Positions 1-5,994 of a stretch of 16,493 bases of DNA are shown piece after piece. The stretch lies in NCBI GenBank assembly GCA_947448675.1, contig CANFOR010000034.1:1-16493 (forward strand), written 5' to 3'. Source of the stretch: Betaproteobacteria bacterium (GTDB taxonomy: Bacteria > Pseudomonadota > Gammaproteobacteria > Burkholderiales > Burkholderiaceae_C). Each line of letters starts with the position of its first letter. The stretch's first letter is position 1. Position numbers and translations under genes: made by a program. Below the pieces are notes generated by a model, which was not told where the DNA came from, ran no database searches, and saw only the letters and a list, made by a program, of their open reading frames with translations.

Positions 1-1
1 A

Positions 2-655
2 AAAGTGGTGATGTCGGCTCCCAGCAAAGACGACACGCCAATGTTTGTGTTTGGCGTGAACGACAAAACCTATGCTGGCCAAGCCATCATCAGCAACGCC
101 AGTTGCACCACCAACTGCTTGGCCCCGGTGGCCAAGGTGCTGAACGACAAATGGGGTATCAAGCGCGGCCTGATGACCACGGTGCATGCCACCACCGCCA
201 CACAAAAAACCGTTGACGGCCCGAGCAACAAAGACTGGCGCGGTGGCCGTGGCATTTTAGAAAACATCATTCCATCGAGCACGGGCGCGGCCAAGGCCGT
301 GGGCGTGGTGATTCCTGAGCTGAACAAAAAACTCACCGGCATGAGCTTTCGCGTGCCCACCAGTGATGTGTCGGTGATCGACCTGACGGTGGAGCTGAAC
401 AAAGAAGCTAGTTACGCCGAGATTTGCGCCGAGATGAAGGCGCAGAGCCAGGGTGCGCTCAAGGGCGTGTTGGGCTACACCGAAGACAAAGTGGTGGCCA
501 CCGACTTCCGTGGCGAGGTCTGCACCAGTGTGTTTGACGCCGATGCGGGTATCGCGCTCGACAGTACTTTTGTGAAGGTCATCGCTTGGTACGACAACGA
601 GTGGGGCTACTCCAACAAGACGCTCGAGATGGTGCGCGTCGTCGCGGCTAAATAA
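2..655 (+). CDS. gap: Glyceraldehyde-3-phosphate dehydrogenase, type I (5'-truncated by window edge)
   Basis: NAD-dependent glycolytic enzyme that converts glyceraldehyde 3-phosphate and phosphate to 1,3-bisphosphoglycerate in the cytoplasm. The reading frame is open from base 2, so the gene begins outside the window. The 217 visible residues are roughly the last two thirds of a family protein of about 335 aa. The catalytic motif ASCTTNCLAP is present (nucleophilic Cys codon 104-106), as is the catalytic His in TTVHATTATQ (codon 185-187). The substrate-binding segment with DGPSNKDWRGGR and the C-terminal WYDNEWGYSNK are also intact. The first ATG in frame (base 11) is internal, because the preceding codons continue the conserved VVMSAPSKDDT strand. 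The gene ends at TAA and is followed by a hairpin at 663-683. It converges on the SPOR-like gene. Identification is secure; a paralogue with a specialised role (for example in the Calvin cycle) cannot be excluded without the N-terminus. Confidence 0.97.
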   Translation, partial: KVVMSAPSKDDTPMFVFGVNDKTYAGQAIISNASCTTNCLAPVAKVLNDKWGIKRGLMTTVHATTATQKTVDGPSNKDWRGGRGILENIIPSSTGAAKAVGVVIPELNKKLTGMSFRVPTSDVSVIDLTVELNKEASYAEICAEMKAQSQGALKGVLGYTEDKVVATDFRGEVCTSVFDADAGIALDSTFVKVIAWYDNEWGYSNKTLEMVRVVAAK

Positions 656-662
656 GCCCAGC

Positions 663-683
663 GCAGGCGCTGAGAGCGCCTGC
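663..683. terminator. Hairpin between convergent gap and SPOR-like genes
   Basis: A perfect 9-bp stem, GCAGGCGCT/AGCGCCTGC, with loop GAG starts 8 bases after the gap stop codon. It sits between two convergent genes, so it could serve both strands. There is no run of T on either side, so it is not a textbook intrinsic terminator. A second palindrome, TGCAAAC-A-GTTTGCA (681-695), overlaps its 3' arm and could form a competing fold. Confidence 0.5.
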
Positions 684-716
684 AAACAGTTTGCAGAGCA
701 AGCCTGAAGAGTCGTT

Positions 717-1388
717 CTAAGAGCAGCTCTTTAGGGCTTTGCCAAACAGCAGGGGCTTGAGCGCATCGAGTTTGCCACGCAGGGCCTCGTCTACTGCGGG
801 CAGCTTCAAGCTTTGGCCGCGTAGCTCGGCGCGCTCGGCCACTACCCGTGCGGTGCGCACCCCGCGCTGGGCCAAACTGCCCAACGTTTGGTTGGCCTCG
901 GTTTGCGAGCCAAAGCTACCCAAACTCAAACCCAATTGCAAGCTGGCCACGGGCACGTCTTCGTACTTCACGCCAATCTGCTGTAGCTCGCTTTTTTTGC
1001 GGGTTAAGGCCTCGGCGCTGGGGTACTTGCCCATGTAGATCAACCAGCGTGCGGGTTCGATGCCGCTTTCCAATTGCCAACTGCCGCTGGGCAGTGCAGT
1101 GCCCAAGCTGGTGCGCAGGCTGGCGGTTTGGCGTTCGTCAAACAGGCCCGCTTGCAAGCATTCGGCGCCTTTGCCGTTGGTCGCGGCGACCTGTGTAGGA
1201 GGGCCGTCGAGCTTGCGCAGCTCTTGCACGCTCAGCACGCGCAAAGCCTCGGGGCGAATTTGTTGGGTCACGCGCTGGGGCTCGCGCTGGCCCACGGGGG
1301 CAAAACCTAGCACCGCCAACGCACCCTGCGTCCAGGCCCAGTAAGCGCCATTGGCCAAGAGCAAGATGAGCAGGGCAATGCGCAGCAT
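717..1388 (-). CDS. Membrane-anchored SPOR-like domain protein
   Basis: The 223-aa product starts with an N-terminal hydrophobic segment (about residues 2-20, LRIALLILLLANGAYWAW) that should act as an uncleaved anchor, leaving the rest in the periplasm. Residues 113-182 hold two SPOR-like beta-alpha units: RWLIYMGKYPS followed by a charged helix, then LGLSLGSFGSQTEANQTLGSLAQRGV. The pattern of aromatic/Gly-Ser strand, helix and 'RGVRTARVV' strand is typical of peptidoglycan-binding SPOR domains. SPOR domains bind denuded glycan strands at division septa, but the conserved RNA-fold core is short here, so septal binding is inference. The ATG lies 3 bases after the birA stop (TGAACCATG), so it is probably co-transcribed and translationally coupled with birA. 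The link to biotin metabolism is probably only positional. Confidence 0.75.
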   Translation of the reverse strand: MLRIALLILLLANGAYWAWTQGALAVLGFAPVGQREPQRVTQQIRPEALRVLSVQELRKLDGPPTQVAATNGKGAECLQAGLFDERQTASLRTSLGTALPSGSWQLESGIEPARWLIYMGKYPSAEALTRKKSELQQIGVKYEDVPVASLQLGLSLGSFGSQTEANQTLGSLAQRGVRTARVVAERAELRGQSLKLPAVDEALRGKLDALKPLLFGKALKSCS

Positions 1389-1391
1389 GGT

Positions 1392-2240
1392 TCAGTGGGC
1401 CTTTGCCAGATCGTGCACAGCGCTGGGGCGTACGCTCACTTCGGCGCTGGTAATGGCTTGCAGGCCCGTGGCGGCGCGCAGTAACAAAGCCCCATTGGCA
1501 GACACCCCCTGCGCCACGCCAGTGCGGTCGTCGGACAATTGCACACTGCGGCCGCTCAGCAGGTCGCGTGCGGCGTAGCGCTCAGCCAAGGCTGCAAAAC
1601 CGCTGAGGCAAAAGGCTTGCAGCGTTACCACCAAGGGCAGGGCGATGCGCTCTAAAGTTTGTGCAGCGCTGATGCCGGGCACAAGCTCTTGCAGCCAAGC
1701 CGGTGGGGTGGCCAAGCCCTCGGCGGCGCGCGGCGCGATGTTGATGCCGATGCCAATCACCGTGTAGCGCGCGCCGGGCTCGCCAGAGGCGGTGCCACTG
1801 CTACTGGAGCTGCTACTAAAAAAAGAAGCCGTCTCGACCAAGATGCCTGCCAGCTTGCGCTCGTGCAGCCACAGGTCGTTGGGCCATTTGATCTGAATGG
1901 TCGGGTGCAAGGCCTCGGCTACCGCCACGCCCACGGCCAGCGACAGACCCGACCAGTCGGCCGGGGCCAGTTCTAGGCCGAGCGAGAAGGTCAAAGCGCT
2001 GGCGTCGCTGCGCCAGCGCTTGCCCAAGCGCCCGCGCCCAGCGCTTTGCGATGCGGCCACCAAGAGCGTGGGGGTGGTCTGACCGGCACGGGCACGGCGC
2101 ATCAGCTCGGAGTTGGTGGAGTCGATCTGCGGCAGCACTTCTACGCTCAAACCGGGCAGGCGCGGCTCGACGGCTAGCCAAATCGACTCTGCCACGCTGC
2201 CGAGGGCGTGGACGGCGGTAGATGGCTCCAAGCTACCCAC
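1392..2240 (-). CDS. birA: Biotin--[acetyl-CoA-carboxylase] ligase (group I, no HTH domain)
   Basis: Activates biotin to biotinyl-AMP and transfers it to the carrier lysine of AccB and other biotin enzymes. The 282-aa protein lacks the N-terminal winged helix of E. coli BirA, so it should be a ligase without repressor function. Visible motifs are the substrate STNS (41-44), the biotinyl-AMP loop GRGRLGKRW (68-76), KWPNDL with Lys118, and RKLAGILVE with Lys129. These are followed by the GIGINI strand (163-168) and a C-terminal SH3-like cap (about 230-268). An unusual run of seven serines (142-148) interrupts the catalytic domain just after ILVETASFF; it overlaps an imperfect hairpin repeat at 1812-1829. 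Translation starts at GTG, 3 bases beyond the SET-gene stop; the sequence TAAGGC around that stop offers the ribosome site. The SET and SPOR-like genes flank it in one operon. Confidence 0.95.
   Translation of the reverse strand: MGSLEPSTAVHALGSVAESIWLAVEPRLPGLSVEVLPQIDSTNSELMRRARAGQTTPTLLVAASQSAGRGRLGKRWRSDASALTFSLGLELAPADWSGLSLAVGVAVAEALHPTIQIKWPNDLWLHERKLAGILVETASFFSSSSSSSGTASGEPGARYTVIGIGINIAPRAAEGLATPPAWLQELVPGISAAQTLERIALPLVVTLQAFCLSGFAALAERYAARDLLSGRSVQLSDDRTGVAQGVSANGALLLRAATGLQAITSAEVSVRPSAVHDLAKAH
1812..1829. repeat. Imperfect hairpin repeat in birA (GCTAC-N8-GAAGC)
   Basis: GCTAC, then TAAAAAAA, then GAAGC: the arms are mismatched at one position relative to GCTAC/GTAGC. It encodes the start of the serine run (ASFFSS) in BirA. 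It is the weakest of four similar in-gene elements in this window and may be a decayed copy. Confidence 0.35.
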
Positions 2241-2243
2241 GCC

Positions 2244-2747
2244 TTAGCTGCGCCGTTTGGGGGCCAGCAAGGTGCCACGACAGGCCTTGGCACCGCACCA
2301 GCAGGGATATTCGGCCTTGAGTTTGGGCGTGTAGCGCTCGTCGATGACCAGGCCGTAGTCGTAAAACAACTCTTGGCCCGCTTTGATGTTGCGCAGGGCT
2401 TTGATGAAGACCCGGCCGCCGTCTTCGTCGGCTTCGCAATTGGGCGCGCAGCTGTGGTTGATCCAGCGCGAGGAGTTGCCGCCGTGTTTGGCGTCGATTA
2501 CCCGTGCGTCGTCGATCTGAAAATAAAAGGTGTGGTTGGGGTCTTTGGGGTCGTGCGGGTGGCGGCGCAGGGCTTCTTTCCAGCTGATGATCTCGCCCAC
2601 GTATTCCAGCAAGACCTCGCCTTCGGCCAGGTCTTGCACGGCAAACACGCCCTTGCCATGCACACCCGAGAGCCGGGTTTGGATGCGGCGACCGCTCGCC
2701 GGGCCGATGGAGGGGGAGGGCTTTTTCGAAACGGTTTTGGTAGCCAC
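2244..2747 (-). CDS. SET-domain protein-lysine N-methyltransferase-like protein
   Basis: A 167-aa SET-domain protein, expected to transfer methyl groups from S-adenosylmethionine to lysine. Counting from the GTG at 2747, the motifs are GKGVFA (31-36, SAM binding), RVIDA (82-86), the RWINHSCAPNC pseudoknot (94-104) and ELFYDYG (126-132). A post-SET tail CWCGAKAC (C149, C151, C156) follows and, with C104, can build the zinc site of eukaryote-type SET proteins. The frame stays open upstream to a TTG at 2837, but that extension runs through the Z-DNA-prone tract and over the likely promoter. Conserved sequence begins only near residue 18, so I prefer the GTG; no strong ribosome site is visible. 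First gene of the SET-birA-SPOR operon, divergent from topB. The substrate is unknown; the neighbouring Lys-rich TopB tail is a candidate only by proximity. Confidence 0.88.
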   Translation of the reverse strand: MATKTVSKKPSPSIGPASGRRIQTRLSGVHGKGVFAVQDLAEGEVLLEYVGEIISWKEALRRHPHDPKDPNHTFYFQIDDARVIDAKHGGNSSRWINHSCAPNCEADEDGGRVFIKALRNIKAGQELFYDYGLVIDERYTPKLKAEYPCWCGAKACRGTLLAPKRRS

Positions 2748-2768
2748 GGCAAAAATTTGGTATGTTGA

Positions 2769-2799
2769 GTGTGTACGCGTGTGCGTGCGCGCACGCGTG
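2769..2799. other. 31-base alternating purine-pyrimidine tract (Z-DNA-prone) with nested palindromes
   Basis: Every position from 2769 to 2799 alternates purine and pyrimidine, almost all as CG, GT or AC steps with a single TA step. Nested inside are a perfect 14-bp palindrome GCGTGCGCGCACGC (2783-2796) and an inverted repeat ACGCGTG (2775-2781)/CACGCGT (2792-2798). The tract lies between the divergent SET and topB genes, in the likely 5' leader of the SET operon. Such tracts are known to flip to Z-DNA or extrude cruciforms under negative supercoiling; whether this one does is inference. Confidence 0.85.
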
Positions 2800-2807
2800 A
2801 GAAGCGC

Positions 2808-2837
2808 ATTGTAGGAGTTCCCAAGCCGGGTACTCAA
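2808..2837 (-). promoter_or_regulatory. Probable sigma70 promoter of the SET-birA-SPOR operon
   Basis: Read on the minus strand, TTGAGT (2837-2832, four of six matches to TTGACA) is followed after 18 bases by TACAAT (2813-2808, five of six matches to TATAAT). Transcription would begin near 2800, at the edge of the purine-pyrimidine tract, giving a leader of about 55 bases to the GTG at 2747. This position also argues against the upstream TTG as the start of the SET gene. Confidence 0.55.
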
Positions 2838-2858
2838 AAAAAGATTGGCACAGCAGAT

Positions 2859-5800
2859 ATGACGACAGTTCTAAAGACTTTGGTAATTGCCGAAAAGCCC
2901 TCGGTGGCGCAAGACATCGTGCGCGCGCTCACGCCCACGGCGGGCAAGTTCGACAAGCACGACGAATATTTTGAGAGCGACACCTATGTGGTCACCAGCG
3001 CCGTGGGCCATTTGGTGGAGATCCAAGCGCCCGAAGAGTTTGACGTCAAGCGCGGCAAGTGGAGCTTTGCCCATCTGCCCGTGATCCCGCCATACTTTGA
3101 CTTAAAGCCGGTTGACAAAACCAAGACGCGTTTGAACGCGGTTATCAAACAAGCCAAGCGCAAAGACGTCGGCAACATCATCAACGCCTGCGACGCGGGC
3201 CGCGAGGGCGAGTTGATCTTCCGATTGATCGAGCAATACGCAGGCGCTACCCGTGCCGGCAAAACCGTGCCCCTTGGCAAGCCGGTGAGCCGCCTGTGGC
3301 TGCAGAGCATGACGCCGCAGGCCATTCGCGACGGCTTTGGCAGCCTGCGCACGGAAAAGCAAATGCGCGGCCTGGCCGACGCAGCGCGCAGCCGCTCCGA
3401 GGCCGACTGGTTGGTGGGCATCAATGGCACCCGCGCCATGACGGCCTTTAATTCGCGCGACGGCGGCTTCTTTTTAACCACGGTGGGCCGGGTGCAAACG
3501 CCCACGTTGAGCGTGGTGGTCGAGCGCGAAGAGCAGATTCGCAAATTCATCTCGCGCAACTACTGGGAAGTGCACGCCAACTTTTTGGCCGAGGCCGGTG
3601 AATACAAAGCCAAGTGGTTCGACCCGCAATGGAAGAAACCCGCTGCGCTAGAGGGTGCGCAGCCCGACGCCGAACAAAAGGCCGACCGCGTCTGGAGCGA
3701 GCGCGAGGCCCTGGCGATTGCCCAGGCCGTGCGCGGCAAGTCGGCCACGGTAACGGAAGAGAGCAAGCCCACCACCCAAGCCGCGCCCGGTTTGTTTGAC
3801 CTGACCAGCTTGCAGCGCGAGGCCAATGGCCGCTTTGGCTTTTCGGCCAAAACCACCCTGGCCCTGGCGCAAAGCCTGTACGAGCGCCACAAGGCCTTGA
3901 CCTACCCGCGTACCGACTCGCGCCACCTGCCCGAAGACTACGTGCCCGTGGTCAAGCAAACCTTTGAGATGCTGGCCGACAGCGGCATGCGCCACCTTGC
4001 GCCGCACGCTGCCACGGCCATCAAGGGCGGCTACGTCAAGCCAATGAAGCGCATTTTTGACAATGCCAAGGTCAGCGACCACTTTGCCATCATCCCCACT
4101 TTGCAAGCGCCCAGTGGCCTGTCGGAGGCTGAGCAAAAGTTGTACGACCTGGTGGTGCGCCGCTTCATGGGCGTATTCTTCCCCAGTGCCGAGTACTCGG
4201 TCACCACGCGCATTAGCCAAGTGCTGGGCCACAGTTTCAAGACCGAGGGCAAGGTGCTGGTCAAGCCCGGTTGGTTGGCCATTTATGGCAAAGAAGTGCT
4301 GGAAGAGGGCGACGAGAACAGCAAAATCTTGGTGGCCGTGAAGCCCGGCGAAATGGTGCGCACCGAGTCGGTGGAGGCCAAGGGCCTCAAGACCCGGCCA
4401 CCGGCGCGCTACTCCGAGGCGACCCTGCTCGGGGCCATGGAAGGCGCGGGCAAATGGGTCGAAGACGACGAGCTGCGCGAGGCCATGCAAGAGAAGGGCC
4501 TGGGCACCCCCGCCACCCGCGCTGCGACGATCGAGGGCTTGATCAACGAGAAATACATGCTGCGCGACGGCCGCGAAATGATCCCCACGGCCAAGGCCTT
4601 TCAGCTCATGACGCTGCTGCGCGGCCTGGGTGTAGAAGAGCTGTCGAAGGCCGAACTCACCGGCGAGTGGGAGTTCAAGCTGGCACAAATGGAGCACGGC
4701 AAACTCAGCCGCGAAAGCTTCATGGCCGACATTGCCGCCATGACTGAGCGCATGGTCAAAAAAGCCAAAGAATACGACCGCGACACCATCCCCGGTGACT
4801 ACGCCACGCTCAGCACGCCCTGCCCCAATTGCGGCGGCGTGGTGAAAGAAAACTACCGCCGCTACACCTGTGTTGGCCTGACTGGAACCGAAGGCCCAGG
4901 TTGCGGCTTTAGCTTTGGCAAAACCCCCGCAGGCCGCACCTTCGAGCTGGCCGAGGTCGAGCAGTTTTTGCGCGACAAAAAAATTGGCCCGCTGGAGGGC
5001 TTTCGCTCCAAAGCCGGGTGGCCTTTCACGGCTGAGATCGCGCTCAAGTTCAGCGAAGAAGAAAAAAACTGGAAGCTCGAATTCGACTTTGGTGCCGACA
5101 AAGACGGCGAAGAAACCGGCGAGCTGGTGGACTTTGCGGCCAGCGAGCCCTTGGGCACCTGCCCGCAATGCGGCGGCGCGGTGCACGAGCACGGCAGCAA
5201 TTACGTGTGCGACAAAGCCGTGCCCACGGCGGCCCAGCCCACGCCGAGCTGCACCTTCAAAACCGGCAAAATTATTTTGCAGCAGGTGGTGGCACGCGAG
5301 CAACTGCTGAAGTTGCTCGAAACCGGCAAGACCGATTTGCTTGACAAATTCATCTCCAACAAGACCCGTCGCCCCTTCAAAGCCTTTTTGGCCTGGAACG
5401 CCCAGGCCGGCAAAGTGGGCTTTGAATTTGAGCCGCGAACGTCTAAATTCCCGCCGCGCAAAAGTGCTGCTGGCGCTGCAGTTGCTACAAAAAAAGTAGC
5501 TGCCAACGCAGGTGGCGCGGGCGTTGTAGCCAAAAAATCTCCTGCCAAGAAGACTGCAGCCGCAAAAACCACTGCCACTAAAACGGCAGTCAAGGCCGCC
5601 ACAAAAGCCGCCGCCAAAACTGCCGCAAAAGCAGCGCCCAAAGCTCCGCGCAAAACCACGCCCGGCAGTGGCCTAGCGCCCAGCGTCGCCTTGGCCGCGG
5701 TGATCGGCAACGAGCCGGTAGCTCGCACCGTGGTGATCAAAAAGCTGTGGGACTACATCAAGGCCAACGACCTGCAAGACGTCACCAACAAGCGCGCCAT

Positions 5801-5903
5801 CAATGCCGACGCCAAGCTGCTGGCAGTGTTTGGCAAGCCCCAGGTGACGATGTTTGAGCTGGCGGGGATTGTGGGCAAGCACTTGGGCCCCAGCGGCGCT
5901 TAA
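2859..5903 (+). CDS. topB: DNA topoisomerase III with histone-H1-like linker and C-terminal SWIB domain
   Basis: Type IA topoisomerase that cuts one strand through a 5'-phosphotyrosine and decatenates or relaxes DNA. The 1014 residues read in order as follows. A Toprim domain has E12 in IAEKPSVAQD and the metal motif D112-A-G-R-E116. The type IA core has the catalytic Tyr349 in TYPRTDSRHL and the signature VGRVQTPTL. Two zinc-ribbon-like clusters follow (C655-P-N-C658, C768-P-Q-C771), then a topoisomerase C-terminal repeat (FKAFLAWN). A Lys/Ala-rich tail of the PAKKTAA/KAATKAA type (about 868-936) leads to a SWIB/MDM2 domain (about 939-1012; LAPSVALAAVIG, LWDYIKANDLQD, NKRAINADAKL, FGKPQVTMFEL). 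E. coli TopB is about 650 aa and lacks the tail. I choose the ATG at 2859, where homology begins (MTTVLKTLVIAEKPS); the frame extends to a GTG at 2769, but that part is the Z-DNA tract. Divergent from the SET gene. Confidence 0.95.
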   Translation: MTTVLKTLVIAEKPSVAQDIVRALTPTAGKFDKHDEYFESDTYVVTSAVGHLVEIQAPEEFDVKRGKWSFAHLPVIPPYFDLKPVDKTKTRLNAVIKQAKRKDVGNIINACDAGREGELIFRLIEQYAGATRAGKTVPLGKPVSRLWLQSMTPQAIRDGFGSLRTEKQMRGLADAARSRSEADWLVGINGTRAMTAFNSRDGGFFLTTVGRVQTPTLSVVVEREEQIRKFISRNYWEVHANFLAEAGEYKAKWFDPQWKKPAALEGAQPDAEQKADRVWSEREALAIAQAVRGKSATVTEESKPTTQAAPGLFDLTSLQREANGRFGFSAKTTLALAQSLYERHKALTYPRTDSRHLPEDYVPVVKQTFEMLADSGMRHLAPHAATAIKGGYVKPMKRIFDNAKVSDHFAIIPTLQAPSGLSEAEQKLYDLVVRRFMGVFFPSAEYSVTTRISQVLGHSFKTEGKVLVKPGWLAIYGKEVLEEGDENSKILVAVKPGEMVRTESVEAKGLKTRPPARYSEATLLGAMEGAGKWVEDDELREAMQEKGLGTPATRAATIEGLINEKYMLRDGREMIPTAKAFQLMTLLRGLGVEELSKAELTGEWEFKLAQMEHGKLSRESFMADIAAMTERMVKKAKEYDRDTIPGDYATLSTPCPNCGGVVKENYRRYTCVGLTGTEGPGCGFSFGKTPAGRTFELAEVEQFLRDKKIGPLEGFRSKAGWPFTAEIALKFSEEEKNWKLEFDFGADKDGEETGELVDFAASEPLGTCPQCGGAVHEHGSNYVCDKAVPTAAQPTPSCTFKTGKIILQQVVAREQLLKLLETGKTDLLDKFISNKTRRPFKAFLAWNAQAGKVGFEFEPRTSKFPPRKSAAGAAVATKKVAANAGGAGVVAKKSPAKKTAAAKTTATKTAVKAATKAAAKTAAKAAPKAPRKTTPGSGLAPSVALAAVIGNEPVARTVVIKKLWDYIKANDLQDVTNKRAINADAKLLAVFGKPQVTMFELAGIVGKHLGPSGA
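5484..5500. repeat. Hairpin repeat GCTAC-A7-GTAGC inside topB linker
   Basis: Perfect 5-bp inverted repeat with a 7-base A loop, lying in the codons of the Lys/Ala-rich linker of TopB (ATKKVA). Same design as copies at 8014-8032 and 8756-8772, and as an imperfect copy at 1812-1829. The upstream flank GGCGCTGCAGTT resembles the flanks of the others, which have a GCG-TGC pattern. Confidence 0.55.
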
Positions 5904-5908
5904 GGGTC

Positions 5909-5932
5909 GCGTACTGGGCCGCGTACTGGGCC
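5909..5932. repeat. Tandem duplication of 12 bases after topB
   Basis: GCGTACTGGGCC occurs twice head to tail directly after the topB stop codon, in the short gap between the convergent topB and hybrid-kinase genes. No gene or site function is visible; it looks like a recent slippage duplication. Confidence 0.6.
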
Positions 5933-5961
5933 GAGTAAAGGGGCTGTGTAAATACCCCGCT

Positions 5962-5987
5962 TTGCGCCACCCCAAGTGGCGGCGCAA
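5962..5987. terminator. Bidirectional hairpin between topB and the hybrid kinase gene
   Basis: An inner stem CGCCAC (5965-5970)/GTGGCG (5976-5981) has loop CCCAA. It can be extended in an alternative register by TTGCGC (5962-5967) with GCGCAA (5982-5987). It lies between the stops of two convergent operons, a few bases beyond the kinase-gene stop. No T-run follows on either strand, so termination is probable by position but not by a classical motif. Confidence 0.45.
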
Positions 5988-5994
5988 GTTGGCG

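Noticed and set aside
2748..2837. TTG start extending the SET protein by 30 residues
   Set aside because: It would place the start at the -35 box of a good promoter and translate the Z-DNA-prone tract; the conserved SET sequence begins well downstream.
2769..2858. GTG start extending TopB by 30 residues
   Set aside because: The extension is simply a translation of the alternating tract (Thr/Arg/Val repeats), whereas topoisomerase homology begins at the ATG at 2859.
3648..5303. 551-codon open frame antisense to topB
   Set aside because: It lies wholly inside the strongly supported topB gene and has a low-complexity His/Ala/Gly-rich product typical of an antisense shadow in GC-rich DNA, with no domain motif.
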